Positions 33,016 to 42,004 of a stretch of 64,000 bases of DNA are shown here, one piece after another. Under the pieces are notes generated by a model, which ran no database searches, was not told where the DNA came from, and saw only the letters and a program-made list of their open reading frames with translations. The DNA lies in contig CAVFGN010000001.1 of the NCBI GenBank assembly GCA_963621965.1, forward strand, positions 62,001-126,000. The letters run 5' to 3'. Positions within the stretch are counted from its first letter, which is position 1, and the number at the start of each line of letters is the position of its first letter. A program made the translations under genes and the position numbers. This stretch comes from JAEELC01 sp963621965. Its GTDB lineage: Bacteria; Bacillota_I; Bacilli_A; Acholeplasmatales; Anaeroplasmataceae.

Positions 33016-36000
33016 ATGAAAGATAAATTTTTGAAAATGAAAAATAAAATAAGTGGATTTCTTGATTCTTTATCTACAAATTATCTTAACGGATTCTATT
33101 TATTGTTAGGTATTACTTTTATATTTGCGCTTATATTTATTTGTGTGCCTAATTACTATAATACTTTTTATAATTGTAATACTGATGATGTTATACAATA
33201 TTATCCTTATGTAGCTGGTTTTTTTGAAAAAATAAAAACCGGTACACTCTCTATTTATGATACAGCTCTTTTTGGTGGAACATCATTTTTTAGTGGTACA
33301 TATTATATTCCTATTGATATATTTCTAGTTATTGCATTCTTGTTAAGTTTTATAATTGGTACTTTTAGAGCATACTTTATTTCAATACTATTAAAAATAT
33401 TTTGTAGTTCTTATGTATTATATTACGTTTTAAAAACACACAAGATTCGTCCTTTAGTTTGCGTTGTAATTTCTTTAGTATATTCTCTAACAGGACTTCT
33501 AGAAGCCTACTTCGTATTCCCTGTTTATTTAGGTATAGTGTTCTATGCGCCTGTCGCAATGATTCTTGTAGATATGTTTTTATCTAAAGAGAAGAAATAT
33601 TTAAGTTATTATTTAATTCCTGCGTTTGTACTTCAAATTGTGCTATTTGACTATTATTTAGCCTACATGTTACTTGCATTTATGGCAATATATTTCGTGT
33701 ATTCTTTATTCTTAGTTTATAAAAAAGAAGATTTAATAACTCATAAACCACTTAAGCAATTTGGCTATTTCTTTTCTTTAATATTTGTTGGTGTATTTGT
33801 AAGTGCAGCTATACTATTACCAAGTGCACTATACATTTTAAATGAAACAAGCAGAACAAATAACGAATATGATAAGTTATTCTATTTTACAACTTGGAGT
33901 AGTGAAAAAGGCGCTTATGTATTCTCGCTTAGACATTACTTTACTCAACTAATGAATTTCTATATTCCAAATAATCCTCATGAATTTATGCTTGTAGAAG
34001 CAGGTGACTATGTAAGAGAACATGCGACATTCTATATGACTTTAGGTGTATATATCTATTTAATTAAGTCTCTAACTTTAGGAGATAAGAAGTCTAATTT
34101 ACTTAGAATATTCAGTATTACCCTAAATGTAATGTTTTTAATTCCTGTATTTTCAATGATCTTTACTGCCCAAAAAGTAGCTTATGTTCGTTGGTTCTTT
34201 ATTCCGTTTATTTTTAATTTGCTTACCGCTTCGAACGCAATGGATAAATGTAACTTCAAGTTATTTGAAAAAAAGAACGGAAAACTTGTTGACTCTCTTA
34301 ATTTTGCGCTACCTTTATTTGCCTTATTTATTGCCTTATTTTTAGTATTATTTACATTAGTTAAAAACCCAGAATATTTTATTCATTATGATTCAAATTC
34401 TACATCTGACTTTTTCTTTAAAGGTATTTTAATTCCTAGTGCTATTTTTATTGGTCTATATATCGTTTTAATAGTATTACCACTTTTCGTTAAGAAATTA
34501 GCCGGTTATAAGGATTATTTTGCAAAACTTATTCCTTTAACTATATTATGTGAATTAATATTTGGTCTTGTTATTGTACTTGTTTCTATAGGTTCTACAT
34601 CGACAGAAAATGAGTATGAAAATTCACATAGCCAAGTGAAACACTTAAGAAGTGTTACAAACTATAACTTTAATGATGGTTATAGAATTAACCTATATAC
34701 AAATGAAAAATGTATAGCTAATAATAATGTTTCACTTCTTAACGTAAACTGCACTAATTTCTTCCAATCGTTTTATAATACCCCACTTAACTCTTATATG
34801 AGAGATATTAATGAAATATCAAGTACTGATTGGTCAAGAAGAAGTATATATGGCTATTCTTTAGTGAATGCGCCTATGTATAATAATAAATACGTAATCA
34901 CAAATAATTTTGATATTACAAGTACTTCGCTACTTGATCAAAATGTAGTAACAAGACCTGTTACACTACCTAGTAAGTATTATAGGAAATACGATGATTA
35001 TAAAAATAATTCGTATTATGAACTTACAAATATTCCTAATTTTATTGTTTATGATTCAGTATATTATGGTTCTAATTATTATGTAGAAGATGACTCTACT
35101 TTTGTAAAAGATTTATCTTTACTTAAATATGGTTATGCATCTCTTGACTCAAGCGTTTGCAAAGAGTCAACAACACTAGATTATTTAGCTAATAACTATA
35201 CTGCTTTACTTAGTTCTTTATCTAGTGATGAAGCGACTAATTTAAAATCTTTAATAACTTTATATAAAGCAGGACTTGTTAAATACACAAGAAAAGAAGT
35301 TATAAATAATATAAATAATTCTAATACTTTTGATAAATTGACTTTATCAAGTGCTACAAGACAAGAAGGATCTAATTATTTTGTTTATGATCTTTCAAGC
35401 AAATCTAAAAATATATTTGATCACGACGCTGTTTATGCATATGCTTATGATTCAAGTGTTGCTTCAATGGATGTAAATAATGAAAGATATTGGATGTATT
35501 TTTCAAATGGCGAATATGATTCAGATAATTTAGTGTTACAACCATTCCATTATAATGTTTCTTATACTAGTGAACTTGGTTATACAAAGGAGAATGCGCC
35601 AGACAAGTTCTACATGAGATATAAGAATTCGGCTACATCTAATGTTGTAAGTTTATATGGTTTTGATTATAGTGTTTATGATGATTTTATTGAAACTCAA
35701 AATTCATATGAAAATAGATATTATTCACTAGATTCAAATGTAATGACTATCAAGTTTACAAATGATTCTAAGGCTAAAGTTATAAAGACTGCTTATACTT
35801 ATTCTAGTGATTGGCAAATAGAAAATAATAAGGCTGGTTATGAGACAGTAAGTATTAATGGTGGATTCTTAGGAATTGTTGTTCCTGAAGGGGAAACTTA
35901 TGTAGATATTAAACTTAGATTTTTACCAAAGGGATATGAAAGTGGATTTAATATATCACAAATCGGTGTTATAATATATGCTAGTATCATAAGTATTGGT

Positions 36001-36042
36001 CTTATGATTGAAATTAAAAATAAAATAGGTGATGCATTATGA
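33016..36042 (+). CDS. YfhO-family membrane glycosyltransferase
   Basis: 1008 aa. A short cytoplasmic N-terminus is followed by about 12-13 membrane helices (roughly residues 30-535), a large extracytoplasmic domain (about 540-975, beta-rich and Tyr/Asn-rich) and a last helix near 980-1000. The first external loop has NTDDVIQYYPYVAGFF, with acidic residues where GT-C type enzymes carry their catalytic Asp. In Bacillus, YfhO uses undecaprenyl-phosphate-linked GlcNAc made by CsbB to decorate lipoteichoic acid; here the GT2 and GtrA genes follow directly. GTGAGG precedes the start, and the 3' end overlaps the GT2 gene by 4 nt (ATGA). Family good, acceptor unknown. Confidence 0.85.
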   Translation: MKDKFLKMKNKISGFLDSLSTNYLNGFYLLLGITFIFALIFICVPNYYNTFYNCNTDDVIQYYPYVAGFFEKIKTGTLSIYDTALFGGTSFFSGTYYIPIDIFLVIAFLLSFIIGTFRAYFISILLKIFCSSYVLYYVLKTHKIRPLVCVVISLVYSLTGLLEAYFVFPVYLGIVFYAPVAMILVDMFLSKEKKYLSYYLIPAFVLQIVLFDYYLAYMLLAFMAIYFVYSLFLVYKKEDLITHKPLKQFGYFFSLIFVGVFVSAAILLPSALYILNETSRTNNEYDKLFYFTTWSSEKGAYVFSLRHYFTQLMNFYIPNNPHEFMLVEAGDYVREHATFYMTLGVYIYLIKSLTLGDKKSNLLRIFSITLNVMFLIPVFSMIFTAQKVAYVRWFFIPFIFNLLTASNAMDKCNFKLFEKKNGKLVDSLNFALPLFALFIALFLVLFTLVKNPEYFIHYDSNSTSDFFFKGILIPSAIFIGLYIVLIVLPLFVKKLAGYKDYFAKLIPLTILCELIFGLVIVLVSIGSTSTENEYENSHSQVKHLRSVTNYNFNDGYRINLYTNEKCIANNNVSLLNVNCTNFFQSFYNTPLNSYMRDINEISSTDWSRRSIYGYSLVNAPMYNNKYVITNNFDITSTSLLDQNVVTRPVTLPSKYYRKYDDYKNNSYYELTNIPNFIVYDSVYYGSNYYVEDDSTFVKDLSLLKYGYASLDSSVCKESTTLDYLANNYTALLSSLSSDEATNLKSLITLYKAGLVKYTRKEVINNINNSNTFDKLTLSSATRQEGSNYFVYDLSSKSKNIFDHDAVYAYAYDSSVASMDVNNERYWMYFSNGEYDSDNLVLQPFHYNVSYTSELGYTKENAPDKFYMRYKNSATSNVVSLYGFDYSVYDDFIETQNSYENRYYSLDSNVMTIKFTNDSKAKVIKTAYTYSSDWQIENNKAGYETVSINGGFLGIVVPEGETYVDIKLRFLPKGYESGFNISQIGVIIYASIISIGLMIEIKNKIGDAL

Positions 36043-36977
36043 AAAAAATATCTTTGATAGTGCCTTGTTATAACGAAGAGGCTACTATTCAAATATTCTA
36101 CGATGAGGTAATAAAGTACTTAAATAATGATTATGAATTTAATGTTATTTTTGTAGATGATGGTTCTCGCGACTCTTCGTTAGAAATTATGAGGGATTTA
36201 GCACAAAAGGATAGTCGTATAAAATATGTTTCTTTTTCAAGAAATTTTGGAAAAGAAAGTGCAATGTATGCGGGCCTTGAACATGCAAAAATTATTGGCA
36301 GCGATGCGGCTATCATAATGGATGTGGACCTTCAAGATCCTCCTAGATTAATTCCTGAATTCTTGGAAAAATATGAAGAAGGCTATAAATTAATATATGC
36401 TAAACAAAGAAATAGAAATGGTGCTAAATGGTTTTCTAAGTTTTGTTCTCTTTCTTTCTACAAGGTTTATGCATTTTTAACAAAAGATTACAAGATGAAA
36501 GACGGCGCAAGAGATTTTTGCTTACTTGATAAAAAAGTAATCGATGCTTTCTTAAATATTAAAGATGAATCTAGATTCACTAAAGGAATTTATCACTATG
36601 TAGGTTTCAAAACAACAACAATTGAGTTTGACTATGTGGGAAGAAGTGCTGGTGAAACTAAGTGGGGATTTAGAAAGTTACTTAAATATGCCTTTACAGG
36701 TATTAAAGAATTTTCTAATTTTTATACTATTATCCCGACACTTATTATGTTTATTTGGACAATTGTCTTTGGTGTAGATTTCGTTTATCAAATTGTATGT
36801 TGCGCTAAATATCATAATATTCATTTATGGGATTTTACTGCAATTAGAATTGATTTAGCGGTATTAAGTATTGCATTCATTACAAGATATTTATTCAAGT
36901 TATCATATGAAGTGAGAAGTCAAGCTAGAAACAGAGCTGTTTATATTTGCGAGGAAACTAACATTGAAACAGAGTAA
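36039..36977 (+). CDS. GT2 polyprenyl-phosphate glycosyltransferase (GtrB/CsbB type)
   Basis: 312 aa. The GT-A fold starts at once (ISLIVPCYNEEATI), with VDDGSRDSS and the metal-binding DxD in MDVDLQDPP at about 92-98, and GARDFCLLDKKV. Two C-terminal membrane helices (about 230-252 and 268-290) anchor it, as in GtrB, DPM1 and CsbB. It should transfer a sugar from a nucleotide donor to undecaprenyl phosphate on the inner membrane face. It overlaps the previous gene by ATGA and the next by 14 nt. The sugar cannot be read from the sequence. Confidence 0.92.
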   Translation: MKKISLIVPCYNEEATIQIFYDEVIKYLNNDYEFNVIFVDDGSRDSSLEIMRDLAQKDSRIKYVSFSRNFGKESAMYAGLEHAKIIGSDAAIIMDVDLQDPPRLIPEFLEKYEEGYKLIYAKQRNRNGAKWFSKFCSLSFYKVYAFLTKDYKMKDGARDFCLLDKKVIDAFLNIKDESRFTKGIYHYVGFKTTTIEFDYVGRSAGETKWGFRKLLKYAFTGIKEFSNFYTIIPTLIMFIWTIVFGVDFVYQIVCCAKYHNIHLWDFTAIRIDLAVLSIAFITRYLFKLSYEVRSQARNRAVYICEETNIETE

Positions 36978-37443
36978 AAAGGATTTATTCCTTGAAATTA
37001 TAAGATTCCTCCTTGTTGGAGGCCTTGCGACTATCGTTGATTATATAGTATTCTATGTATTTAAACTTGTTATTTTGAAAAACGTGAGTGAAAATCCTCG
37101 TTTAGTCATTTCAACTTTACTTGGATTTTTAGCTGGACTTTTCACCAATTGGTTTTTACAAAAGTTTGTTTACAAGAATGTTACTGATAGTGATATGAAA
37201 AGTAAAAAGGTATTTATTAAATTTGTAGTTTTATCTTTCTTTGGTTTGTTTGTAACTGAACTTGGAATATTACTTGCAAAACCTTTATATAATAAATTAA
37301 TGTTGTCTGTGTTTGGCTTGTTTACATTTGATTTTTATCAATTGTTTTTCAAGTGCTTGATGACTTTAATTGTACTGATCATAAATTATTTAGGTAGAAA
37401 GTTTTTAGTGTTTAATAATAATTCTAAAAAAGAGGATTTATGA
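36964..37443 (+). CDS. GtrA/GtcA family flippase
   Basis: 159 aa with four membrane helices. Typical GtrA segments are EIIRFLLVGGLATIVDYIVFY and the basic C-terminal end NYLGRKFLVF. It starts with TTG at 36964, with GAGGA about 9 nt upstream and 14 nt of overlap with the GT2 gene; no better ATG exists. GtrA proteins are thought to flip polyprenyl-phosphate sugars to the outer face. With the GT2 and YfhO-type proteins it completes a three-component extracellular glycosylation system. The stop is TGA, confirming that TGA is not read as Trp in this organism. Confidence 0.9.
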   Translation: MKQSKKDLFLEIIRFLLVGGLATIVDYIVFYVFKLVILKNVSENPRLVISTLLGFLAGLFTNWFLQKFVYKNVTDSDMKSKKVFIKFVVLSFFGLFVTELGILLAKPLYNKLMLSVFGLFTFDFYQLFFKCLMTLIVLIINYLGRKFLVFNNNSKKEDL

Positions 37444-38960
37444 GAGAAATTAATATCGATATTATTTCTGAGGGCATTGCTTACGGTCATGTTGTCAAAA
37501 TTAAAAACGACAACTTGTTTGTAGCTAAGCGTAAATGTGAGAATGTAAAAGATGAAGAGGAAAAATTTGAGGCTGCAATTAAAGCTTCAATTTGTGATTT
37601 AGAGGAAATTAAGGACTCGGAAAACGAAGAATTTTTGACTGTTCACAAAATGATTTTATCCGATCCGCAATTAAAACGTGAAGTATTTAGTGAGATTGAA
37701 ACTAATAAATTAGATGTTAGTTATGCGTTCGATAAAGTTATTAAGTCTTATATTAAAAAGTTTGAAGAAGCAAAATCTTTTTATCTTGAGGAAAGAAATT
37801 TAGATTTTAAAGATATAAGACGAAGAGTACTTCAAAAGTTAAATAATGACTATATTAATCATATAGAACATGATAAAGTGATTTTAGTTTGTGACGAGCT
37901 GTATCCTTCATTCTTGTCAGAGTTTAGAAACACTTGTGCCGGTGTAATTGCAAAAAAAGGCGGAACGACAAGTCACGGCGCAATTTTGTGCAAAGCTCGC
38001 GAAATACCTTTTGTAGTATCAAATGATATTGATATATCTGAAGATAGCGAGATTGTTATTGATACACGTGTTAAAAAGATATTTGTTGACTGTGAATCGT
38101 CTTTTGTTTTAGAGTATAAAAAATATAAAACTGAAATGTCTCAAAGAATTCGTATTAGAGATTTTTCAAATGTTGGTGTGAAAATATTTGGAAATGTAAG
38201 TCATAACGATGAATTATATAAAGTTAGAAAATATAAATTGCATGGCGTAGGTCTTTATAGAACTGAAGTAATATTTATGAATAAAGACAGAGAAATGACT
38301 GAAGATGAACAATATGAAATTTATAAGGATGCAGTTCTTGAAATGAAACAACGTCCGATTACGTTCCGTACGTTTGATATTGGTGACGATAAACAATTAT
38401 CTTATATTAAAGCTTCTAAAAAAGGTGTTACTAATTATAAGAATTATCCTAATTTATTTAAAAACCAAGTAAAGGCTTTGATTCGTGCAAATAAGTTTTC
38501 AAATATGAAGATTATGTTTCCAATGATTGAAACATATGAAGAGTTTGCATATCTTAGAGATTTAGTTTTTAAATATAAAAAAGATTTAGGGTCTACAAAT
38601 TATCTAAAAGTAGGCATGATGTTAGAAACTAAAGAAGCTATTAATAATCTTGATGATTTTAAAGATGTTGATTTCTTCTCTCTTGGAACAAATGATTTAA
38701 CACATGAATTATACGGAATTGATAGACAGCAAGTATCAGATTACAAAACTTATATCGAACCACTTATTGAAGTAATAAAAAAAGTAGTCGATCATTGTAA
38801 AAAATATAATATTGATTTATCTATTTGTGGTGAACTTGCGGGAGTTGAAGAAGTAACGCGTTTATTACTTGATGCAGGTATTAAAAATTTCTCAGTATCG
38901 GCAGCAAACGTTAAATCTGTTGAGAAAGCAATAATAAATTATTATAAACTTGAGGATTAG
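37440..38960 (+). CDS. Enzyme I-like (PtsI family) phosphotransferase, non-canonical
   Basis: 506 aa against ~570-575 for PTS enzyme I. The HPr-binding helical part (about 30-140, with AHK/VHKMILSDPQL) and the swivelling domain with the phosphorylated His (KGGTTSHGAIL, His 179) are present. In the PEP domain, YRTEVIFM, RTFDIGDDK (Arg 310), MLETKEA, SLGTNDLTHELYGIDR and ICGELAGVEE (catalytic-type Cys) are kept. However, the stretch after Lys 318 (YIKASKKGVTNYKNYPN, 322-338) is about 8 residues short and lacks the GxRAIR motif whose Arg binds the PEP phosphate, and the last ~45 residues (dimer helix) are missing. It overlaps gtrA by ATGA, so it belongs to the glycosylation operon. It could be a true but odd enzyme I or a PEP/pyruvate-linked regulator. 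Confidence 0.8.
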   Translation: MREINIDIISEGIAYGHVVKIKNDNLFVAKRKCENVKDEEEKFEAAIKASICDLEEIKDSENEEFLTVHKMILSDPQLKREVFSEIETNKLDVSYAFDKVIKSYIKKFEEAKSFYLEERNLDFKDIRRRVLQKLNNDYINHIEHDKVILVCDELYPSFLSEFRNTCAGVIAKKGGTTSHGAILCKAREIPFVVSNDIDISEDSEIVIDTRVKKIFVDCESSFVLEYKKYKTEMSQRIRIRDFSNVGVKIFGNVSHNDELYKVRKYKLHGVGLYRTEVIFMNKDREMTEDEQYEIYKDAVLEMKQRPITFRTFDIGDDKQLSYIKASKKGVTNYKNYPNLFKNQVKALIRANKFSNMKIMFPMIETYEEFAYLRDLVFKYKKDLGSTNYLKVGMMLETKEAINNLDDFKDVDFFSLGTNDLTHELYGIDRQQVSDYKTYIEPLIEVIKKVVDHCKKYNIDLSICGELAGVEEVTRLLLDAGIKNFSVSAANVKSVEKAIINYYKLED

Positions 38961-38978
38961 AATTTTCTAATCCTTTTT
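38953..38978 (+). terminator. Terminator of the glycosylation operon
   Basis: AGGATTAG (38953-38960, including the stop codon), 6-nt loop, CTAATCCT (38967-38974) and T residues. Confidence 0.85.
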
Positions 38979-39029
38979 CTATTATTTTCGATAGTATTTT
39001 GTGTACAAATTGTAATTTTAAAAAAACAC

Positions 39030-39058
39030 TTGCGTGCATATAAAATGTATGCTATAAT
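39030..39058 (+). promoter_or_regulatory. Ribosomal protein operon promoter
   Basis: TTGCGT (39030-39035), a 17-bp spacer and TATAAT (39053-39058) preceded by TGC, an extended -10. No other strong promoter was found before rplQ, so it may drive about 14 kb. Confidence 0.82.
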
Positions 39059-39064
39059 AGAAAA

Positions 39065-39190
39065 GCTCATGGATAAGAGCTAGGCTATGAAGTGGAAGGT
39101 TGCCGATACACCGAAAAGCGTTGTCATACAGTGTGTTGGGTTTTTCCATGGAGCAAGTCTATACATGATTATAGGCGAAAGGAGATTATT
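39065..39190 (+). promoter_or_regulatory. Structured leader of the S10 operon
   Basis: About 130 nt of untranslated leader. GCTCATGGA (39065-39073) can pair with TCCATGGAGC (39145-39154) with one bulged G, closing a domain that holds GAAGTGGAAGGTTGCCGATAC and other stems. This layout matches r-protein autoregulatory leaders reported before rpsJ in Firmicutes. The open frame in phase with rpsJ through the leader has no binding site and is not considered coding. Regulator (L4 or another operon protein) is inferred. Confidence 0.6.
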
Positions 39191-39194
39191 TAAA

Positions 39195-39503
39195 ATGGCA
39201 AAAGAAAAAATTAGAATTCGTTTAAAGTCTTATGATCACAGATTATTAGATCAATCTGCACAAAAGATTGTTGAAACTGTAAAGAAAGCAGGTTGTACTG
39301 TTAATGGTCCAATTCCTCTTCCTACAGATAAGGAAATTTTCACAATCTTACGTTCACCTCACGTAAACAAAGATTCACGTGAACAATTCGAAAGAAGAAC
39401 TCATAAGAGATTAATCGAAATTGTGGATCCAAATCCACAAACAATTGACGCTTTAATGCACGTTAACTTACCTTCTGGTGTTGACATCGTATTAAAGAAG
39501 TAA
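39195..39503 (+). CDS. rpsJ: 30S ribosomal protein S10
   Basis: 102 aa from ATG 39195, the standard S10 N-terminus (MAKEKIRIRLKSYDHRLLDQ) behind AAAGGAG. It contains GPIPLPT and the SPHVNKDSREQFERRTHKR loop. S10 sits in the 30S head and, as NusE, also joins antitermination complexes with NusB. The first gene of the fused S10-spc-alpha cluster; the in-frame extension upstream belongs to the RNA leader. Confidence 0.97.
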   Translation: MAKEKIRIRLKSYDHRLLDQSAQKIVETVKKAGCTVNGPIPLPTDKEIFTILRSPHVNKDSREQFERRTHKRLIEIVDPNPQTIDALMHVNLPSGVDIVLKK

Positions 39504-39538
39504 TTTTAGTAAAAAAATAAGAAAGGTGTAATTAACTC

Positions 39539-40189
39539 ATGGCTAAGGGAATCTTAGGAAGAAAATTGGGCATGACTCAAATTTTCGATGCAAAAGGAAA
39601 TTTAATTCCTGTAACAATTATTGATTGCGCACAAAACGTTGTTCTTCAACAAAAGACAGTTGAAACTGACGGTTATGTTGCAACAAAAATCGGTTTCGTT
39701 GACAAACGTGAAAATTTAGCAAACAACTGCGAAAAGGGAATTGCTAAAGCTGCTAACACTGCTCCTAAGCGCTTCGTAAAAGAGATTCGTTTCTCTGTAC
39801 AAGTTAAAGGAGAGAATACTCTAGCAACATATAACGTAGGTCAAGAGATTAAATGTGATATATTCGCTGCTGGTGACGTTATCGACGTTACTGGTACATC
39901 AAAGGGTAAAGGTTTTGCTGGTACTATCAAGAGATATAACCATCATAGACAACCTATGTCTCACGGTGTTTCTGCTTCTCACAGAGAAGTTGGTTCAATG
40001 GGTCCTATCAAAGGAAACATGAAGGGTAAGAAAATGCCAGGACATCTAGGTGTTGAAACAGTTACTCTACAAAATTTAACAATTGCTAATGTAGACGCTG
40101 AAAGACAATTAATTTTAATTAAGGGAAATGTTCCAGGACCAAAGAATGGTTTAGTTGAAATTAAGTCTGCAGTTAAGGTTAGCGAATAA
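39539..40189 (+). CDS. rplC: 50S ribosomal protein L3
   Basis: 216 aa, normal length. It starts AKGILGRKLGMTQIF and contains the long loop with GKGFAGTIKRYNHHRQPMSHG (in parts: KGKGFAG, RQPMSHGVSASHREVGS) and GNMKGKKMPGHLG that reaches the peptidyl transferase centre. AAAGGTG precedes the start, 35 nt after rpsJ. Confidence 0.97.
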   Translation: MAKGILGRKLGMTQIFDAKGNLIPVTIIDCAQNVVLQQKTVETDGYVATKIGFVDKRENLANNCEKGIAKAANTAPKRFVKEIRFSVQVKGENTLATYNVGQEIKCDIFAAGDVIDVTGTSKGKGFAGTIKRYNHHRQPMSHGVSASHREVGSMGPIKGNMKGKKMPGHLGVETVTLQNLTIANVDAERQLILIKGNVPGPKNGLVEIKSAVKVSE

Positions 40190-40207
40190 TAGGAAGGAGA
40201 TTTATTT

Positions 40208-40831
40208 ATGGTTAAAGTTGAATTATTAAATCAAACTGGATCAAAGGTTAAAGATTTAAGCTTAAATGAAGAAATCTTCGGAATTGAGCCTAACCAACAA
40301 GTAGTTTATGACGTTGTAAACGCTCAAAGAGCTGCTATGAGACATGGTACTCATGACACTAAGAACCGTTCAGAAGTTCGTGGTGGTGGTAAGAAACCAT
40401 GGAGACAAAAAGGAACAGGACATGCACGTCAAGGTTCTATCAATGCTCCACAATGGAGACATGGTGGTATCGTATTCGGTCCTACTCCAAGATCTTATGA
40501 AGTTAAGGTAAATCAAAAGGTTAGACAATTAGGTTTAAAATCAGCATTATCTTTCCATACTTCAAACAACACATTAACTGTAGTTGATGATATCAAGTTT
40601 GAAACAATCAAGACAAAGAATTTTGCTGAGTTCTTAAATAACATTAAAGTAAGTGGTAAGGTATTAGTTGTTGTTTCTGAATTAACTGCTGAAGTAGCAT
40701 TAAGCGCTAGAAACTTTGCTAATGTATTCGTTACTACAGCTGATCAAGCTTCAGTATTCGATATTCTTGCATTCAAGAATTTAGTATTAACTGAAGGTGC
40801 TGTTAAGTATTTTGAGGAGGCTCTAGCATAA
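40208..40831 (+). CDS. rplD: 50S ribosomal protein L4
   Basis: 207 aa. The exit-tunnel loop is visible as HDTKNRSEVRGGGKKPWRQK followed by GTGHARQGS and FGPTPRSYE. In many bacteria L4 represses its own operon through the S10 leader; whether this holds here is unknown. GGAAGGAG precedes the start. Confidence 0.97.
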   Translation: MVKVELLNQTGSKVKDLSLNEEIFGIEPNQQVVYDVVNAQRAAMRHGTHDTKNRSEVRGGGKKPWRQKGTGHARQGSINAPQWRHGGIVFGPTPRSYEVKVNQKVRQLGLKSALSFHTSNNTLTVVDDIKFETIKTKNFAEFLNNIKVSGKVLVVVSELTAEVALSARNFANVFVTTADQASVFDILAFKNLVLTEGAVKYFEEALA

Positions 40832-40832
40832 T

Positions 40833-41117
40833 ATGCAAATCTACGATATTATTAAAGAACCAATTATTACTGAAAAATCTATGGCTTTAAAGGAAAAGGA
40901 AAACAAGTATGTTTTCGCTGTTTCTCCAAAAGCAAACAAGATTGAAATTAAAAACGCTGTTGAAAAGTTCTTCAACGTAAAAGTAGTTTCAGTAGCTACT
41001 TTAAATGTAAAGCCAAGAAGCAAGAGAATGGGTCAATATGAAGGCTATACTCAAGCTTACAAGAAAGCTATCGTTAAGTTAGCTGAAGGCAATACAATTG
41101 CTGCATTCGAAATCTAA
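40833..41117 (+). CDS. rplW: 50S ribosomal protein L23
   Basis: 94 aa. IYDIIKEPIITEKSM at the start and VNVKPRSKRMGQ-like loop (here LNVKPRSKRMGQYEGYTQAYK) are typical. L23 lies at the tunnel exit and docks trigger factor and SRP. The GAGGAGG site lies inside the end of rplD; the genes are 1 nt apart. Confidence 0.97.
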   Translation: MQIYDIIKEPIITEKSMALKEKENKYVFAVSPKANKIEIKNAVEKFFNVKVVSVATLNVKPRSKRMGQYEGYTQAYKKAIVKLAEGNTIAAFEI

Positions 41118-41151
41118 TAAAGATTAATCAAATATAGGAGAAATAAATTTT

Positions 41152-41985
41152 ATGGCAATTAAAGTATATAAACCTACTTCAAATGGTCATAGAAACATGT
41201 CTGTTTCTACATTTGAAGAGATTACAACAAGTACTCCTGAAAAGTCACTTTTAGCTCCATTAAAGAGCAAGGGTGGTAGAAATAATACTGGTCTTATCAC
41301 TGTTAGACACCAAGGTGCTGGTGAAAAGAGAAAGTATAGAATCATCGATTTCAAGAGAAATAAAGATAATGTTCCTGGTAAGGTTGCTACTATCGAGTAC
41401 GATCCTAACAGAACAAGCCGTATTGCATTAATTAACTATGCTGACGGTGAAAAGAGATATATCATCGCTCCTGAAGGATTAGAAGTTGGTATGACAATTA
41501 TCTCTGGTGAAAACGTAGACGTTAAAGTAGGTAATGCTGCTCCAATCGTTAACATCCCAGTAGGTACTGTTATTCACAACATCGAATTACATCCTGGTAA
41601 GGGTGGACAATTAGCTCGTTCAGCTGGTACTTCTGCTCAAATTCTTGGTCGTGAAGAGCGTTATGTTCTTGTACGTTTATCAAGTGGTGAAGTACGTAAG
41701 GTTTTAAACACTTGCCGTGCTACAATCGGTGTAGTTGGTAATGGTGATCATAATCTTGTTCGTATCGGTAAAGCTGGTCGTGCTCGTCATATGGGATTAC
41801 GTCCTGAAGTTCGTGGTTCAGTTATGAACCCAGTAGATCACCCACATGGTGGTGGAGAAGGTAAAGCTCCAATTGGTCACAAAGCTCCAATGACTCCATG
41901 GGGAAAGAAAGCTTTAGGTGTTAAGACTCGTAGAAATAAGAAGTCTTCTACTAAGTTAATCGTTCGTAGAAGAAACGGAAAGTAA
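41152..41985 (+). CDS. rplB: 50S ribosomal protein L2
   Basis: 277 aa, full length. MAIKVYKPTSNGHRNMS at the start, KGGRNNTGLITVRHQGAGEKR-type basic region and the C-terminal MNPVDHPHGGGEGKAPIGHK around the conserved His near the peptidyl transferase centre. TAGGAG lies upstream. Confidence 0.98.
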   Translation: MAIKVYKPTSNGHRNMSVSTFEEITTSTPEKSLLAPLKSKGGRNNTGLITVRHQGAGEKRKYRIIDFKRNKDNVPGKVATIEYDPNRTSRIALINYADGEKRYIIAPEGLEVGMTIISGENVDVKVGNAAPIVNIPVGTVIHNIELHPGKGGQLARSAGTSAQILGREERYVLVRLSSGEVRKVLNTCRATIGVVGNGDHNLVRIGKAGRARHMGLRPEVRGSVMNPVDHPHGGGEGKAPIGHKAPMTPWGKKALGVKTRRNKKSSTKLIVRRRNGK

Positions 41986-42004
41986 TGAAGGAGGATAACA
42001 TATA

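Noticed and set aside
39087..39194. N-terminal extension or leader peptide of S10
   Set aside because: The frame is open but has no binding site and its sequence matches a structured RNA leader; S10 starts at 39195 behind AAAGGAG.
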